Positions 7,584 through 13,357 of a DNA stretch of 15,240 nt are shown here, one piece after another. Position numbers and translations under genes: made by a program. Every line of letters begins with the position of its first letter. Position 1 is the first letter of the stretch. Source of the stretch: JBBRYK01 sp038237665 (lineage in GTDB: Bacteria > Actinomycetota > Thermoleophilia > Gaiellales > Gaiellaceae); NCBI GenBank assembly GCA_038237665.1, contig JBBRYK010000069.1, positions 1 to 15,240 of the forward strand, read 5' to 3'. Under the pieces are notes generated by a model. That model did not search any database. It was given only the letters and a program-made list of their open reading frames with translations, and was not told where the DNA came from.

Positions 7584-9016
7584 TGCCGTCTGCGCTCAGG
7601 CCCGCGCGGCCGCCGGCCGTGGCGCGGGAAGCGATGGTCGCGACGAGCCAGCCGCTCGCGACGAGGGCCGGCCTCCGAGCGCTGGAGCAGGGCGGCAACG
7701 CGGCCGACGCTGCGCTCGCCGCCGCAGCGGTGCTCTGCGTCGCGGAGCCCATGTCGACGGGGATCGGCGGCGATTGCTTCGCGATCGTGTGGCAGGACGG
7801 CGAGGTGGCCGGGCTCGACTCGGCCGGCCCGGCGCCGGCTGCCGCGGAACCTGTGGAGCCAGTCGAGCAGACGGGGCCACGGTCTGTAACCGTGCCCGGT
7901 GCGGTCGCGGGCTGGGCGGCCATGGCCGAGCGGTACGGGAAGCTCGGGCTCGACGCCTGCCTTGCAGACGCAGTGGACGCCGCGGAGAACGGCGTCGAGG
8001 TCGCTCCTCGGGCCGCCGCGGCCTGGCAACGCCTGGGCGGGCCGCCAGAACTGGGCCCGGCGCCGGCCGCCGGCGAACGCTTCCGGCTGCCCGAGCTGGC
8101 CGCAACCCTCAGGGCCATTGCCGCGGACGGCCCGGCTGCTTTCTACGAAGGCGAGGTCGCCTCGGCGATCACGTCGGCCAGCTGGCTCGACGAGGAGGAC
8201 CTCGTGCGCTTCCGGCCCCGCTGGGTGGAGCCGCTCCGAGCCGGGTACCGCGGCATCGAGGTCCTCGAGCTCCCGCCGCCCACGCAGGGCATCGCCGCTC
8301 TGGAAGGGCTGGGCCTGCTCGAGGGCCTCGAGCCGACGCTGCCCGCTCGAATCGATTGCGTCCGGCTCGCGCTCGAGGACGCATTCGCGCGAGTGCGGGA
8401 CGCCGCGGACGTCTCCGAGCTGATCGACCCCGCCTATCTCGTCCGCCGCCGCTCGGACGCACCGGCCGGCAGCTCCGAGCCGCCGGGAGGAACCGTCTAC
8501 CTCTGCGCCGTCGACGGGAGCGGGATGGCCGTGTCCTTCATCCAGAGCCTCTTCGACGGCTTCGGCTCCGGCATCGTCGCGCCGGGCACCGGCGTGGTCC
8601 TCCAGAACCGAGGCGCCTGCTTCGCCGTGTCCGGAGCGGTCGAGCCGGGTCGGCGCCCGTACCACACGATCATCCCCGGGCTGCTCCTGCGAGACGGCGC
8701 GCTGCTGGGGCCGTTCGGCGTCATGGGCGGGTTCATTCAGGCCCAGGCGCACGTCCAGTTCGTCTCGGCACTGATCGACGACGAGCTCGACCCGCAGGCG
8801 GCCCTCGACCGGCCCCGCTTCCGCGTCGACCGCGACGTCGTCCACCTGGAAGAGGGCCTGTGGGAGCAGGCCTCCGCGCTCGAGCGGCTGGGGCACCAAA
8901 CGGTTGCCGACGCGGACACGCGGTCGTTCGGAGGGGGCCAGGCGATCCTGCTCGACGGCGAGAACCTGGTCGGCGGCTCGGACAGCCGCAAGGACGGGTA
9001 CGCGGCCGGCTTCTAG
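7583..9016 (+). CDS. Gamma-glutamyltransferase-family Ntn-hydrolase, short form
   Basis: This 477-residue member of the gamma-glutamyltranspeptidase family has typical N-terminal motifs: MVATSQPLATRAG (18-30), GGNAADAALAAAA (37-49), and PMSTGIGGDCFAI (56-68). The predicted autocleavage nucleophile is Thr304 in PPGGTVYLCAVD, which would give subunits of about 303 and 174 residues; FGSGIVAPGTGVVLQNR follows. It is shorter than secreted GGT enzymes (roughly 550-580 residues), has no signal peptide, and lacks the usual second Thr after the nucleophile (Val305). It also lacks the Asp pair that binds the gamma-glutamyl alpha-amino group in E. coli GGT (NRGACF where that enzyme has NNQMDD). It may be a cytosolic amidohydrolase of the family rather than a true transpeptidase. 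The GTG start overlaps the CapA-like stop (TAGTG), and homology reaches back nearly to it. No independent Shine-Dalgarno is visible. Confidence 0.87.
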   Translation: MPSALRPARPPAVAREAMVATSQPLATRAGLRALEQGGNAADAALAAAAVLCVAEPMSTGIGGDCFAIVWQDGEVAGLDSAGPAPAAAEPVEPVEQTGPRSVTVPGAVAGWAAMAERYGKLGLDACLADAVDAAENGVEVAPRAAAAWQRLGGPPELGPAPAAGERFRLPELAATLRAIAADGPAAFYEGEVASAITSASWLDEEDLVRFRPRWVEPLRAGYRGIEVLELPPPTQGIAALEGLGLLEGLEPTLPARIDCVRLALEDAFARVRDAADVSELIDPAYLVRRRSDAPAGSSEPPGGTVYLCAVDGSGMAVSFIQSLFDGFGSGIVAPGTGVVLQNRGACFAVSGAVEPGRRPYHTIIPGLLLRDGALLGPFGVMGGFIQAQAHVQFVSALIDDELDPQAALDRPRFRVDRDVVHLEEGLWEQASALERLGHQTVADADTRSFGGGQAILLDGENLVGGSDSRKDGYAAGF

Positions 9017-9042
9017 TGGCAGCCGAGAACCCCAGCCTGCGC

Positions 9043-9071
9043 ATGAGCAACGAGTGTGTCACGCCTACAAT
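9043..9071 (+). promoter_or_regulatory. Candidate promoter for leaderless dcd
   Basis: TACAAT at 9066-9071 is a good -10 match and stands 6 nt before the GTG start of dcd, so transcription would begin at or next to the start codon. A weak -35 (ATGAGC, 9043-9048) is 17 nt upstream. No Shine-Dalgarno is visible in the 61-nt gap after the GGT-family gene, which supports a leaderless message. Confidence 0.42.
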
Positions 9072-9077
9072 CGCGGC

Positions 9078-9641
9078 GTGGTTCTCTCCGATCGCACGAT
9101 CAAGCGCCTGCTCGGCGAGGGCAGCATCGTGATCGACCCCTACGACGAATCGCTGCTCCAGCCGTCCAGCGTCGACGTCCGCGTCGACCGCTTCTTCCGC
9201 GTCTTCCGGAACAACCGCTATCCGCACATCGACGTCAAGCGCGAGCAGGAGGATCTGACCGAGCTGGTCGAGATCGAGGACGAGCCCTTCATCCTCCACC
9301 CCGGCGAGTTCGTGCTCGGCTCGACGCTCGAGCGTATCCGCCTGCCGGACGACCTCGTCGCCCGGTTGGAAGGGAAGAGCTCGCTCGGCCGCCTCGGCCT
9401 GCTCATCCACTCGACCGCGGGCTTCATCGACCCAGGCTGGGACGGCCACGTCACGCTCGAGCTCTCGAACGTGGCCAACCTCCCGATCACGATCTACTAC
9501 GGGATGAAGATCGGCCAGCTCTCGTTCGTGCAGCTCACCGAGCCCGCCGAGACCCCCTACGGAGCCGACGGCCTCGGATCGAAGTACCAGGGCCAGAAGG
9601 GCCCGACGCCGAGCCGGTACTGGAAGAACTTCGAACCGTGA
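9078..9641 (+). CDS. dcd: dCTP deaminase, possibly bifunctional (dUMP-forming)
   Basis: This 187-residue enzyme deaminates dCTP in pyrimidine deoxynucleotide supply. It reads very closely like mycobacterial Dcd, which is known to carry out both deamination and dUTP hydrolysis to dUMP. Visible landmarks are the N-terminus VLSDRTIKRLL, QPSSVDVRVD (28-37), LHPGEFVLGSTLE (73-85), EGKSSLGRLG with Ser101 and Arg105, HSTAGFIDPGWDGHVTLEL with general base Glu128, and the C-terminal GSKYQGQKGPTPSR lid. The GTG at 9078 is chosen because it reproduces the family N-terminus exactly; frames further upstream are unrelated. The stop overlaps the following gene's start (GTGA). The bifunctional assignment rests only on similarity to the mycobacterial type. 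Confidence 0.95.
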   Translation: MVLSDRTIKRLLGEGSIVIDPYDESLLQPSSVDVRVDRFFRVFRNNRYPHIDVKREQEDLTELVEIEDEPFILHPGEFVLGSTLERIRLPDDLVARLEGKSSLGRLGLLIHSTAGFIDPGWDGHVTLELSNVANLPITIYYGMKIGQLSFVQLTEPAETPYGADGLGSKYQGQKGPTPSRYWKNFEP

Positions 9642-10522
9642 TTCTGGTCACCGGAGGAAGCGGCTTCGTCGGGCCCAAGGTCGTCCACGCCCTGCGCGCC
9701 GAGGAGAAGGACGTGCGCTGCCTCGTGCGGCGCCCGGAGCGCGCGCGAACGCTCGAGACCTGGGGCTGCGAGCTGGTCGAGGGCGACGTGACGGACCCGC
9801 GGAGCCTTCGCCGCGCGGTCGAGGGAGTCGACACCGTCGTCCACCTGGTCGCGATCATCAGCGGCAAGCCCGCGGACTTCGAGCGCGTCATGGAGCGCGG
9901 CACGCGGAACCTCGTCGAGGCAGCCAGGGAGGCGGGGATCCGGCGCTTCGTTCTGATGAGCGCGCTCGGCACCACTGAAGAGACCAGGGACCTCGTCCCC
10001 TACTTCCATGCCAAGTGGGAGATGGAGCAGACGGTCAAGCAGTCCGGCCTCGACCACGTCATCTTCAGGCCGAGCTTCGTCTTCGGGGCTGACGGTGGCC
10101 TGCTGCCGATGTTCATCCGCCAGGTCCGCTGGTCGCCGGTGATCCCGATCGTCGGGCCCGGAACGCAGCGGCTCCAGCCGATCTGGGTCGAGGACGTGGC
10201 CGTTCACTTCGCGCGAGCGGTGGATGCGCCGGAGGCCGCCAACCAGACGTTCGAGCTCGGCGGGCCCGACGTCGTCACCTGGAACGAGCTCTTCGAGCGC
10301 ATCCGGCGCGCCCTCGGCAGGCGCCGTGCGACCGTGCACCTGCCCTTCGGACTCGTGCGCGCGGCGGCAACGGTTGCGGAGCTTCTCCCGCGCCCTCCTG
10401 TGACGCGCGACCAGCTGACGATGCTTGCCTCCGGAGACAACATCGTCACGACGAAGACCGCGGTCGAGACGTTCGGGCTGCCGCTGTTGCGGCTCGACGA
10501 CCAGCTGCGGCGCGCGATCTAG
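9638..10522 (+). CDS. NAD(P)-binding Rossmann protein, NDUFA9-like / atypical SDR
   Basis: This 294-residue atypical short-chain dehydrogenase/epimerase fold protein starts directly with the nucleotide-binding motif TGGSGFVG (5-12). Arg31/Arg32 after the second strand suggest NADP preference. DVTD (50-53) and a YxxxK-like pair (Tyr122, Lys126 in YFHAKWEME) follow, then PSFVFG and the ELGGPDVVTWNEL segment typical of the complex I NDUFA9-like group. The true substrate is unknown; members of this group are often annotated as NADH-ubiquinone oxidoreductase subunit-like or NmrA-like without proof. The GTG start overlaps the dcd stop by 4 nt, implying coupling. The TAG stop overlaps, on the other strand, the stop of the 70-residue gene, so the two transcription units collide with no spacer. 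Confidence 0.85.
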   Translation: MILVTGGSGFVGPKVVHALRAEEKDVRCLVRRPERARTLETWGCELVEGDVTDPRSLRRAVEGVDTVVHLVAIISGKPADFERVMERGTRNLVEAAREAGIRRFVLMSALGTTEETRDLVPYFHAKWEMEQTVKQSGLDHVIFRPSFVFGADGGLLPMFIRQVRWSPVIPIVGPGTQRLQPIWVEDVAVHFARAVDAPEAANQTFELGGPDVVTWNELFERIRRALGRRRATVHLPFGLVRAAATVAELLPRPPVTRDQLTMLASGDNIVTTKTAVETFGLPLLRLDDQLRRAI

Positions 10523-10731
10523 GTTAGGTCCCGTTCCCACTCGTCGAGCAGCTGCTCGACGTGATGACGCTGGCTTCCGGAGAATTCGAATCCGGCCAGA
10601 AGCCGGCGCGCCTCTTCGGGATCGTCGTTGGCCACGGCGGCCTCGAGGTGCTCCCGCACGGGCGTGGGCTGGGCGAGTTGCCGGCGCAGCCAGCGCAGGA
10701 GGCTGACCCTCGCCTGCGACACCTTCGCCAT
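10519..10731 (-). CDS. 70-residue hypothetical protein coupled to the SAH hydrolase homologue
   Basis: I do not recognise this family. The protein is predicted mainly helical: a basic N-terminal half (SLLRWLRRQLAQPTPVREHL), an acidic middle (DDPEEARRLLAGFEF) and a C-terminal acidic amphipathic helix (HHVEQLLDEWERD). No metal-binding cysteines, membrane segment or catalytic motif are visible. That it is real is supported by the junction: its ATG overlaps the TGA of the hydrolase homologue (TGATG), a classic coupling arrangement. Its own TAG overlaps the TAG of the convergent NDUFA9-like gene. It could be a small accessory or subunit protein for the hydrolase homologue, but that is only position-based inference. 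Confidence 0.65.
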   Translation of the reverse strand: MAKVSQARVSLLRWLRRQLAQPTPVREHLEAAVANDDPEEARRLLAGFEFSGSQRHHVEQLLDEWERDLT

Positions 10732-11948
10732 CAGTCGAGGTCGACCGTCGGCAGGGTGCGGAGAGCCTCCTCCGCGATCTGGCGGTTGATCTGATCCGGG
10801 ACCGGCTGCGGGCCGGGGACGAAGTCGAAGGCCGACCGGACGAGCGCGCGCAGGGAGTGCGCCTGGAGCGCGAACCCGAGATCCATGATCTGGATCTGGT
10901 GCCCGGTCGCAGCGCTCAGGTTGAGCATCTCACCTCGGGCGAGGAGCCGCACTGCGCGGCCGGTCGGCAGGCAGTACTCGACGACCTGAGGGTTCAGGCG
11001 GCGGCGCTCGACGGCGAGGTCCTCGAGGCCCGCGACGTCGATCTCGGTCGCGAAGTGCCCGACGTTGGCGACCAGCGCACCGTCCTGGAGCGAGAGGAGC
11101 TGATCACGGCGAAGGACACCGGGACGGCCCGTAACGGTGAACACGACGTGCGCGCGCTGGAGCGCCCGCGGGAGCTCCATCACCAGCATCCCGTCGAAGG
11201 CCGCCTCGAGCGCGCGGATCGGGTTGTGCTCGACGGCGATGACCGTCGCACCGAGTGCGCGCAGCGTTCGGCAGAGGCTGCGGCCGCAGGAGCCGTAGCC
11301 GACGACGGCAAAGGTCGTGGCTGCGACGAGCGAGTTCGTCGCCCGGAAGAACCCGTCGAGGACTGCTGGCCCGATCCCGTACTGGTTCTCGAAGAGCTGC
11401 TTGACCGGGCTGTCGTTGATCACGACCACCGGAAAGGGAACGCGGCCTTCCAGCTCCTCTCGGAGCCGGTTGGCGCCGGACGTCGTCTCCTCGGTCGCGG
11501 CCTGGACCCGGGTGTCCGGTCGTTTCAACGTTCCCGCGATCAGGTCGGCGCCGTTGTCGAGGAGCAGGTCGGGATCCGAGTCGAGCACACGCGCGACATG
11601 CGCGTAGTGGTCGTCGATCGTGTCGGCGCGGCGGCCGTAGATGCGAATACCCGGATCGCGCGCCAGCGCCGCAGCAACGCCGTCGTCGGTCGTCGCCGGG
11701 CTTCCGGTAGCCACGAGCTCGGCGCCGCCCGCGCGCAGCACTTCCACGAGGACGGCGGTCTTCGACTCGACGTGCAGGCACATGCCGATGCGATGCCCGT
11801 CCAGAGGGCGCTCCCGCTCGAACTCCTGCCGGAGCCCCGCCAGCACGGGCATGTTGGCCCGGGCCCAGCCGATCCGCTCCGCCCCTTCGTGGGCAAGGTC
11901 GGAGTCCTCCAGGATGCTGGGCTCGATTTCCGTCAGCGTTGGTGCCAC
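10731..11948 (-). CDS. ahcY: Divergent short-type S-adenosylhomocysteine hydrolase homologue
   Basis: This 405-residue protein resembles the short (Thermotoga/archaeal-type) adenosylhomocysteinases, which split S-adenosylhomocysteine into adenosine and homocysteine with tightly bound NAD. Landmarks are ERIGWARANMPVL (24-36), CLHVESKTA around His59, DNGADL, EETTSG, NDSPVKQLFENQYG with the catalytic-type Lys, the NAD motif GYGSCG, NPIRALEAAFDG, GHFATEID and IMDLGFALQ. It departs from the usual patterns: FEN instead of FDN, GHQ instead of GHP, ATTDDG where STQDD is expected, and it ends soon after VPDQINRQIAEEAL without the usual C-terminal Q..Y tail that reaches into the neighbouring subunit's NAD site. 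It may be a slower or differently specific paralogue. The GTG at 11948 is preferred: GGAGG lies 12 nt upstream and similarity stops just above; the frame is open to 12005. Confidence 0.8.
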   Translation of the reverse strand: MAPTLTEIEPSILEDSDLAHEGAERIGWARANMPVLAGLRQEFERERPLDGHRIGMCLHVESKTAVLVEVLRAGGAELVATGSPATTDDGVAAALARDPGIRIYGRRADTIDDHYAHVARVLDSDPDLLLDNGADLIAGTLKRPDTRVQAATEETTSGANRLREELEGRVPFPVVVINDSPVKQLFENQYGIGPAVLDGFFRATNSLVAATTFAVVGYGSCGRSLCRTLRALGATVIAVEHNPIRALEAAFDGMLVMELPRALQRAHVVFTVTGRPGVLRRDQLLSLQDGALVANVGHFATEIDVAGLEDLAVERRRLNPQVVEYCLPTGRAVRLLARGEMLNLSAATGHQIQIMDLGFALQAHSLRALVRSAFDFVPGPQPVPDQINRQIAEEALRTLPTVDLD

Positions 11949-11977
11949 GACGGCAATCGTCCTCCAAAGAACGAACC

Positions 11978-12008
11978 CGCACAAGACGGTGTCGCACAAG
12001 CGCACGAG
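11978..12008. repeat. Three CGCACAAG-like direct repeats upstream of the SAH hydrolase homologue
   Basis: On the plus strand CGCACAAG occurs at 11978-11985 and 11993-12000, directly followed by CGCACGAG (one mismatch) at 12001-12008. They sit between the terminator hairpin and the GTG start, where a regulator or a promoter for the hydrolase homologue could act. No convincing -10/-35 pair is seen. Confidence 0.35.
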
Positions 12009-12043
12009 GAGAGCCCGCGGGGGAACATGGGCTCACCGTGCTG

Positions 12044-12074
12044 AAAAGATGAAGGCCGCCTTTCGGCGGCCTTC
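12044..12074 (-). terminator. Intrinsic terminator within the SAH hydrolase leader
   Basis: On the minus strand a perfect 10-bp GC-rich stem (12074-12065 with 12060-12051) closes a GAAA tetraloop and is followed by AUCUUUUC. This is a good Rho-independent terminator reading toward the hydrolase homologue. It ends about 95 nt before that gene's start and lies downstream of the structured leader, the arrangement expected for attenuation. Confidence 0.75.
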
Positions 12075-12079
12075 GATCC

Positions 12080-12216
12080 GGTTACCAGCGTCTGATTTGG
12101 TAAGGGCGCTTCCGGCTGTCTCCCAACTGAGACGGCGGCGCGAGTCGCGTTGCCCCCTACGCTGGCTATGGCGATTCCCCGTAGGTCTCGGGGACGCGCC
12201 CTTACCCGCTGGTACC
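12080..12216 (-). ncRNA. Candidate structured leader RNA (riboswitch or attenuator)
   Basis: Two stacked helices enclose this element in minus-strand RNA. P1 pairs 12216-12207 with 12090-12080 (10 bp plus one bulged A). P2 pairs 12206-12196 with 12109-12099 (11 perfect bp). The 5' strands are adjacent, while the 3' strands are separated by an unpaired AAATCAGA. Inside P2 are UCCCCG/CGGGGA, GCGU/ACGC, CGCG/CGCG and GUCUC/GAGAC hairpins. CCUACG can also pair with a downstream CGUAGG, giving an alternative fold. A terminator follows after 5 nt, then the SAH hydrolase homologue. I could not match it to the SAH, SAM-I, SAM-IV, TPP, cobalamin or T-box patterns I know. Its upstream strands lie inside a 13-codon ORF. 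Confidence 0.6.
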
Positions 12217-12243
12217 TCCACTGCCCGTACTGGAAATTTCCAC
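12202..12243 (-). CDS. 13-codon Ser/Gly-rich leader ORF
   Basis: GTG at 12243 to TAA at 12204-12202 encodes MEISSTGSGGTSG. Of 13 residues, four are serine, four glycine and two threonine, and the four glycines use all four glycine codons. An unusually long Shine-Dalgarno ends 4 nt upstream (its GGAGGT core is 9 nt upstream), so initiation should be strong. The last codons and the stop form the 5' strands of both leader helices P1 and P2, so a translating or stalled ribosome would stop them forming. A leader peptide for attenuation is the most natural reading; a free small peptide or RiPP-like precursor is less likely given its size. I do not recognise it as a known leader. Confidence 0.5.
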   Translation of the reverse strand: MEISSTGSGGTSG

Positions 12244-12247
12244 TATC

Positions 12248-12261
12248 GGACCACCTCCTTT
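12248..12261 (-). promoter_or_regulatory. Extended Shine-Dalgarno (14 nt)
   Basis: Minus-strand AAAGGAGGTGGTCC can pair with the whole 16S rRNA 3' tail GGAUCACCUCCUUU, with a single G-U wobble. Most genes in this window have weak or no ribosome-binding sites, so this one stands out. It serves the 13-codon ORF starting at 12243. Confidence 0.7.
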
Positions 12262-12385
12262 CCGCAGTGAGCTAACTGTAGCGGCTGCCGCCGGATGACC
12301 GGACGGCGAGGCGACGTTCGATTCGTGCGCGGCTCCCGGCACACTTTCGTAACGGGGTCTGACCGGTACTGGGTCAGGTTGAAAC
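12262..12385. other. Gene-free upstream part of the SAH hydrolase leader
   Basis: This stretch separates the 13-codon ORF from the stop of the membrane-protein gene. A minus-strand TACAGT at 12280-12275 could be a -10 for the leader transcript, but no matching -35 is clear. An imperfect inverted repeat CTGACC/GGTCAG lies at 12359-12377 just beyond the end of the neighbouring minus-strand gene, without a U tract. I see no gene here. Confidence 0.4.
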
Positions 12386-13021
12386 TCAGAGGCCACCGAA
12401 GCCGCCTTGCACCATGAGGTCGACGAGAGATCCCCTAATCCGCCTGGCTTCCGTTTCAAGTTCCTCTCCGGTCGCCACGTTATTCAGAGCAAGAAGCTCT
12501 CTAGCGACGATGTCCGCCTCGTTTTCGAAGCCAGCTTCCCGGGCCATCCTCTCGATCCGCTCTAGCCATTCGCTGATGGCTTCCCGGGCGATAGCGGGGT
12601 CCAGCTCGGCGTTTGGGTTAACAATCGGGTTTGCCCGACGGGTGCGCCGCAAATGCTCCGTGAGCCGATTTAAGCCATACGTGACCTGCTCACCTATCTG
12701 ATGCCGCAAGCGCTGGTCAGCCCGCGCCTTCTCGATTTCAGCCGTCAGCGAGCTGATCTGTTTCTGCGCATCGTCCAGCTTCTCGGCCCGCATGCGGTAG
12801 ACGCGGGCAGGGACTTGGCTCAAGTTCCCCAAGAACCATGCAATCGCAGCAGCCCCGACTGAGCCAAGAGTGATTAGGAACGTGAGCAAGTCCGCCTCAC
12901 CTCGAGACACCCACGAGATGAAGAAACTGGCAAGCCCAACCGCTGCCGCAAAGATCACCTCGGACTTGCCGAGCTCCTTGCGCGCCTCGCTTGCTGAGTC
13001 CCTCCAAAACCTTTCCGACAT
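12386..13021 (-). CDS. Two-helix membrane protein with cytoplasmic coiled coil, unknown function
   Basis: I do not recognise this 211-residue protein as a named family. Seen: two hydrophobic helices at about 22-38 and 45-64 joined by a short SRGEAD turn, then a charged region likely to form a coiled coil (about 77-105, DDAQKQISSLTAEIEKARADQ), and a mostly helical C-terminal half with NPIVNPNAELDP (about 130-141). The predicted topology is a membrane hairpin with a large C-terminal domain on one side, probably cytoplasmic. Base composition is noticeably less GC-rich than in the genes to the left, fitting the accessory island that starts here. It is transcribed divergently from the small basic protein across only 31 bp. 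Such small membrane/coiled-coil proteins occur on prophages and islands; no defence motif is visible. Confidence 0.7.
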   Translation of the reverse strand: MSERFWRDSASEARKELGKSEVIFAAAVGLASFFISWVSRGEADLLTFLITLGSVGAAAIAWFLGNLSQVPARVYRMRAEKLDDAQKQISSLTAEIEKARADQRLRHQIGEQVTYGLNRLTEHLRRTRRANPIVNPNAELDPAIAREAISEWLERIERMAREAGFENEADIVARELLALNNVATGEELETEARRIRGSLVDLMVQGGFGGL

Positions 13022-13052
13022 TGGCAGGAAGCCTAGGTGCTAGAGTCGGTGA

Positions 13053-13298
13053 ATGCCTGACCGCTCTCGCAAACGCCCTAGGGACGTGAACGAGCTTGGC
13101 AAGCAGCTCGTGGATGAGGCAACCGGTGCTAGTCACCCTGACGCGCCCGACGGGAAAGACCCTGCCGCTGTCGCCCTCGGTCGCAAGGGCGGGTTGAAGG
13201 GCGGCAAGGCGCGGGCGGCACGTATGACCGCAGAGGAGCGCAGCGAGGCTGCCCGCAAGGCGGCCGCTGCGCGTTGGGGGAAGCGTCAGGGAACGTAG
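13053..13298 (+). CDS. Small basic Lys/Gly/Ala-rich conserved protein, probably nucleic acid binding
   Basis: This 81-residue protein has an N-terminal KRPRDVNELGKQLVDEATG segment and a strongly basic half: DPAAVALGRKGGLKGGKARA, then RMTAEERSEAARKAAAARWGKR. I recognise this as a widespread small conserved protein without a firm function; the GGLKGGKARA stretch recalls histone H1-like tails and KGG-type repeats, so DNA or RNA binding is a reasonable guess. It is cytosolic, with no hydrophobic segment. No Shine-Dalgarno precedes the ATG, but TAGAGT lies exactly 6 nt upstream, so a leaderless start is possible. A perfect inverted repeat begins 2 nt after the stop, between this gene and the next. 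Confidence 0.8.
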   Translation: MPDRSRKRPRDVNELGKQLVDEATGASHPDAPDGKDPAAVALGRKGGLKGGKARAARMTAEERSEAARKAAAARWGKRQGT

Positions 13299-13300
13299 GT

Positions 13301-13316
13301 TCGCGTTGTAACGCGA
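13301..13316. promoter_or_regulatory. Perfect inverted repeat, possible operator
   Basis: TCGCGTT at 13301-13307 and AACGCGA at 13310-13316 flank a 2-nt spacer, 41 nt before the start of the HTH-like gene. The tight spacing suits a dimeric DNA-binding protein better than an RNA hairpin. A hairpin-like ACCCC...GGGGT follows at 13316-13332. A possible -10 (TATCCT, 13342-13347) lies 10 nt before the ATG at 13358. Confidence 0.4.
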
Positions 13317-13357
13317 CCCCCATGCGTGGGGTGGGGTGTGGTATCCTCCCCAACGCC

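Noticed and set aside
12125..12175. Minus-strand GCCAGCGTAGGG matches the 3' signature of TPP riboswitches.
   Set aside because: The CUGAGA element and correct spacing are missing (only a CCGAGACC nearby), and the downstream gene is not a thiamine gene; probably coincidence, though an Rfam scan would settle it.
12033..12221. A 62-codon minus-strand frame runs through the leader and terminator.
   Set aside because: It crosses the P2 helix and the terminator hairpin, has a non-protein-like arginine-rich composition, and fits the RNA structure less well than the 13-codon ORF.
12248..12263. Plus-strand GGACCACCTCCTTT resembles the 3' end of 16S rRNA.
   Set aside because: There is no rRNA sequence upstream of it; it is the complement of an extended Shine-Dalgarno on the minus strand.
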